From Aliivibrio_A kagoshimensis (lineage in GTDB: Bacteria > Pseudomonadota > Gammaproteobacteria > Enterobacterales > Vibrionaceae), in the NCBI RefSeq assembly GCF_050337105.1, contig NZ_JAKJSQ010000111.1, positions 1 to 7,167 on the forward strand: a DNA stretch of 7,167 nt, read 5' to 3'. The stretch's first letter is position 1. Every line of letters begins with the position of its first letter. The position numbers and the translations under genes are program-made. The notes under the pieces were generated by a model. The model saw only the letters and a program-made list of their open reading frames with translations, was not told where the DNA came from and did not search any database. Of the stretch, positions 7,092 to 7,167 are shown piece after piece.

Positions 7092-7114
7092 AGCAAAGTC
7101 ATAAATTAAAATAA

Positions 7115-7133
7115 CTAATTTTCGACAAATTAG
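7115..7133. promoter_or_regulatory. Dyad symmetry at the predicted carAB transcription start (candidate operator)
   Basis: CTAATTT and AAATTAG, perfect inverted 7-bp arms, flank a five-base centre. The dyad begins about 5 bases downstream of the predicted -10 box and so covers the likely transcription start, a common place for a repressor to bind. It does not fit the E. coli ArgR box (TGAAT-N4-ATTCA). The regulator is unknown and the role is inferred. Confidence 0.3.
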
Positions 7134-7137
7134 CGAG

Positions 7138-7166
7138 AGTTTAGTTACTTATAGAGTGAGTGTCAA
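7138..7166 (-). promoter_or_regulatory. Sigma-70 promoter for carAB
   Basis: On the minus strand a perfect -35 TTGACA (7166-7161) is followed after 17 bases by TAAACT (7143-7138), four of six to the -10 consensus. Transcription would start near 7131, about 100 bases before the carA TTG. E. coli carAB has two promoters, one pyrimidine- and one arginine-controlled; only this one is convincing here, and another could lie beyond the window edge one base to the right. Confidence 0.6.
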
Positions 7167-7167
7167 C

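Noticed and set aside
7098..7128. A second carAB promoter (TTGTCG with TATGAC)
   Set aside because: Each box matches only four of six bases and the spacing is 19, too long for a credible sigma-70 promoter.
7029..7160. ArgR boxes upstream of carA
   Set aside because: I compared the AT-rich leader with the E. coli consensus TGAAT-N4-ATTCA and found no pair of half-sites with adequate matches. Arginine control may still exist through diverged sites or beyond the window edge.
1..7167. Mobile elements, CRISPR arrays, tRNA or rRNA genes, toxin-antitoxin or defence genes
   Set aside because: The four housekeeping and envelope genes fill about 94 percent of the window, and the short gaps hold only terminators, promoters and small dyads; nothing resembles these elements.

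Overview
The window looks like chromosomal core sequence from a marine gamma-proteobacterium, most likely Vibrionaceae (Vibrio or a close relative). The main reason is the first gene. It encodes an OmpU-type porin whose constriction-loop region (YGKNDGALGVITDFTDIM) and C-terminus match what I recall of Vibrio OmpU. CarA, CarB and the DacB-type protein also resemble enteric/Vibrio proteins closely. This assignment is from memory of the families, not from a search.

Layout, left to right: a short upstream region (1-89) with a perfect 16-bp palindrome and the porin ribosome binding site; ompU (90-1073, +); a strong intrinsic terminator (1096-1129); an extended -10 promoter directly behind it; dacB (1171-2586, +), encoding a periplasmic DD-carboxypeptidase/endopeptidase of the PBP4 type; a shared convergent terminator hairpin (2593-2630); then the carAB operon on the minus strand, carB (2648-5869) and carA (5886-7028), with its leader and a promoter near the right edge (7029-7166). 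No intergenic stretch exceeds 140 bases, and all four genes are intact.

How the genes work together: CarA and CarB form carbamoyl-phosphate synthetase, which feeds both pyrimidine and arginine synthesis. They are read as one transcript with 16 bases between them. OmpU and DacB act in the envelope (outer-membrane diffusion pore; peptidoglycan trimming) and appear to be separate transcription units although they lie on the same strand. Nothing in the sequence links the envelope genes to carAB beyond sharing a terminator.

I see no new multi-gene system here: no mobile element, CRISPR array, toxin-antitoxin pair or phage gene. The parts most worth a second look are non-coding. The first is the 139-base carAB leader, with a terminator-like hairpin, repeated TAGAGTGA elements, an operator-like dyad at the predicted start site and a TTG start codon. 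The second is the palindrome upstream of ompU.
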